From contig CM075772.1 in NCBI GenBank assembly GCA_037974665.1, positions 35,999,052-36,063,051 of the forward strand: a DNA stretch of 64,000 nucleotides, read 5' to 3'. How positions within the stretch are numbered: position 1 is the first letter of the stretch; each line of letters starts with the position of its first letter. Origin of the DNA: Ehretia macrophylla. Its lineage: Eukaryota; Streptophyta; Magnoliopsida; Boraginales; Ehretiaceae. The position numbers were made by a program, and so were the translations under genes. Below the pieces are notes generated by a model that was not told the DNA's origin, made no database searches, and worked only from the letters and a program-made list of their open reading frames with translations. This document shows, one piece after another, positions 62,019 through 64,000 of the stretch.

Positions 62019-63714
62019 AACAATTGCGTCCTCGCAATTCTTCTTCCCATAAAACTCTGCATCCACTGAAATCCAATTCTGACTAATCTTCATTAGCTAC
62101 TGAACAAGTATTTCATCAAGATGACCAATAGGAAAGGTGAAGTAGAAATGCCAAGTGGTAACGCCAAATAAAGGCTCAAATGTAGATACCGTTCAAGAAT
62201 CCCGTTGACACGAATACCGAAGAATAATAAATTCCAACCAAGAGCGCCGAGATAATACAAACAAAGACTAAAGCAAAGATACTGTAGATGTTATCAATAC
62301 CACATACTAATGGCAAGAAGAGTACCGAAGGAATACCCTACATAAGAATCTTCAATAGAAGTCTAACAAGTACCCAATAAGAAAGTTAAGAGATAACCAG
62401 AGTATATGCACCTCATGCAGTGCTGATTACTGTAAATAGACCCAGCTGAAAGTTCTGTAAAGGAATATAGAGAAGAATGCCAAAGGCCAACCTCTAAATG
62501 AAATCTTCCAATCACTGAGTTCCTACCGCAACATCTTAATCAAATAGCAAGTAGAAAATCCCCTGAGTGGAAAGACCGAAGGAGAAGCCATAAACAGTAC
62601 AAAATAATATGTCCAATCAGAATTCCAAGTGTAGGATCTTCCATTAAATGCCAATAAGGAAAATACTACTAGAATGCCCAATAAGAATTCCAAAGAATAC
62701 CGTAAGTAATATGAGATAATGGGTCTGATAGGGATTCCAGTTACCAAACCAACTAAGGAATGCCGAAGAAAATACCCGAACAATACTCCAATAAGAAAGT
62801 AGCCAAGTTTGCCCAATAAGTAATTACTAAATTATTGGCCACTGAGAATTCCATAAAATACCATTGAAGAATTTCCTATCAGAGATGCCAGTATTATACC
62901 AATAAAGATCAAGACACATATACCACAGATAATATTGTGCAGTAAGGCCGATTAAAATCCCAATAGCCAAATCCACCAAGAAATGCCAACAGAAGTCCCC
63001 AAAGAATAGCCAATAAGAAACCAAAGAATGTCACCAAACAACAACCAAATAGAATCCCAAAAGAAAGCTAGTCTTTTATGATTGCCAATCACAAGGAAGA
63101 ATCTTAGAAGTTTGCCAATAACTGAGCTCCAAAGACAAACACCAACTCCCAAATCAAGGCTAGTCAAATGCCATTCATTTCTTACCAATCCATACACCTT
63201 GAAAAGCCAGCGGTGAATCACTTTCTTCAGGGGAGGAAGAGGACTTACTTACTATTTCAACGGAACATGTATGAATGCCAATATATCACAGTTATACACA
63301 TGCCTTAAACTATTATGCAAGCAAGTTTACAAAAGAGTTTATTCAACAAAGTCACTCAAGCATAACAATCAAGTCAAGCACAACATAATCAATTTCAAAT
63401 CATGGCACAACCAATTCAAGACATTCCAATACACACATTACAAGCAATACTCCAAGCAAATAACAATTCACGAGGTCGATTCGATTCACAATACCAATTC
63501 GATAGGTCAATTCAATGCACAACTAGACACTTTACTTCACTTAGCACACAATTAACACATAACACATAACTATATCACATAGGAGCACACTTTCATGTCA
63601 ACACACACATTCTCACATGCAAGCATACACTTCCAAGACACACTTAACGAGCACACATTCAAGGATCACTACCCAGCAGACTGAGGACCCTGTCCTGGCT
63701 TATAAGCTACACAA
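62019..63714 (-). other. Noncoding internal region with degenerate short-motif array
   Basis: Read on the minus strand, a leader (about 63714-63480) similar to 37785-37985 is followed by the box CTTCCTCCCCTGAAGA (63239-63224). A long degenerate array (about 63190-62090) follows, of words such as TTGGNATTCTT, TTATTGG and GGTATTC, spaced about 20 to 35 bases. It is about twice as long as the array in the 35265 element. Open frames there (62523-62816, 62827-63024, 62952-63221, minus) are rich in Leu, Phe, Tyr, Trp and Gly because of the repeated motif; I do not regard them as genes. Confidence 0.68.
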
Positions 63715-63726
63715 GCTCTGATACCA
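63715..63726 (-). promoter_or_regulatory. Primer-binding site, initiator tRNA-Met type (minus strand)
   Basis: GCTCTGATACCA in plus orientation is TGGTATCAGAGC on the element strand, two bases from the LTR edge at 63729. Confidence 0.9.
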
Positions 63727-63728
63727 CC

Positions 63729-64000
63729 TGTAACACCCCGATCCCTCTCGAGAACGGGAGTTCTATCAATCAAACTAATCACAACCCAAACCAAAACCCA
63801 GGCAAAATTTTCAGGGAAAACGGACGGAGTGTCCCCTGTTTCTAGGCAAAAGCAACAAACCTACGACAACATATAAGTGGACCAATACCATGTCCAAACA
63901 TTCAACCACCTCGAGGCCATCCGAGCCTTGGTTCACAACATGCAAATCACAAGTAAATATACATTCATGCTTAACAATTAAACTTTACCATCCTATTATA
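63729..64000 (-). repeat. 5' LTR of the second non-autonomous element (partial)
   Basis: The LTR starts TGTAACACCCCG in plus orientation and is nearly identical to 59391 onward, continuing past the window end. Confidence 0.9.

Larger units (their letters stand above)
59391..64000 (-). mobile_element. Non-autonomous LTR retrotransposon, second copy, cut by window end
   Basis: On the minus strand the element has its 3' LTR at 59391-62003 (2613 bases), an internal region 62004-63728 (1725 bases) and the beginning of its other LTR from 63729. No gag or pol domain is present. LTR ends (TGTGATAACCCG ... GGGGTGCTACA), priming site, leader and internal box relate it to the element at 35265-41348, though the LTRs differ enough to be a separate subfamily. 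It inserted in mitochondrial-type DNA on the left; the right target site is outside the window. Confidence 0.9.

Noticed and set aside
1-64000. Window as part of a true mitochondrial genome
   Set aside because: cox2, atp4 and nad4L all carry in-frame stops, and whole or nested LTR elements with target duplications lie among them; nuclear location fits better. Not proven without linkage to nuclear unique sequence.

Overview
The window looks like nuclear DNA of a flowering plant, probably a eudicot. It carries a long insertion of mitochondrial DNA (a NUMT) that several Ty3/Gypsy-type LTR retrotransposons later entered. Three plant mitochondrial genes are recognisable: cox2 with both group II introns, atp4 and nad4L. 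All keep full length and reading frame but carry in-frame stop codons. The start of the cox2 protein ([11 protein letters not shown]) is of the eudicot type rather than the grass type. The species cannot be named from the sequence.

Layout. 1-10071: minus-strand remains of a Tekay-like Ty3/Gypsy chromovirus. A partial gag/LTR block occurs twice, and an opposite-facing solo LTR of the same family sits inside the LTR. 10072-24475: mitochondrial-type DNA with the cox2 pseudogene at 14151-17766. 24476-42060: an old minus-strand CRM/Reina-like pol remnant in three pieces, split by two younger insertions. One is a whole-looking Tekay-like element at 24739-34609 with one long gag-pol frame. The other is a non-autonomous LTR element at 35265-41348. 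42172-47051: mitochondrial-type DNA with the atp4 and nad4L pseudogenes side by side and an unrecognised 121-codon open frame. 47057-49244: a solo LTR. 49250-59390: about 10 kb of mitochondrial-type DNA with no gene I can identify. 59391-64000: a second copy of the non-autonomous LTR family, minus strand, cut by the window end.

History as read from the sequence. Mitochondrial DNA, not processed RNA, entered the nucleus, because introns and unedited codons are kept. Its genes then gathered nonsense changes, mostly at codons where one C-to-T change makes a stop, as expected from deamination of methylated cytosine. LTR elements then inserted and partly recombined to solo LTRs. Five-base target duplications are visible for four insertions. 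The least expected structure is in the non-autonomous family: both copies keep a similar internal region with no gag or pol, made of a leader, a short conserved box and a degenerate array of short TTGG/ATTCT motifs. I found no CRISPR array, tRNA, rRNA or bacterial-type operon, and no clearly new biochemical system.
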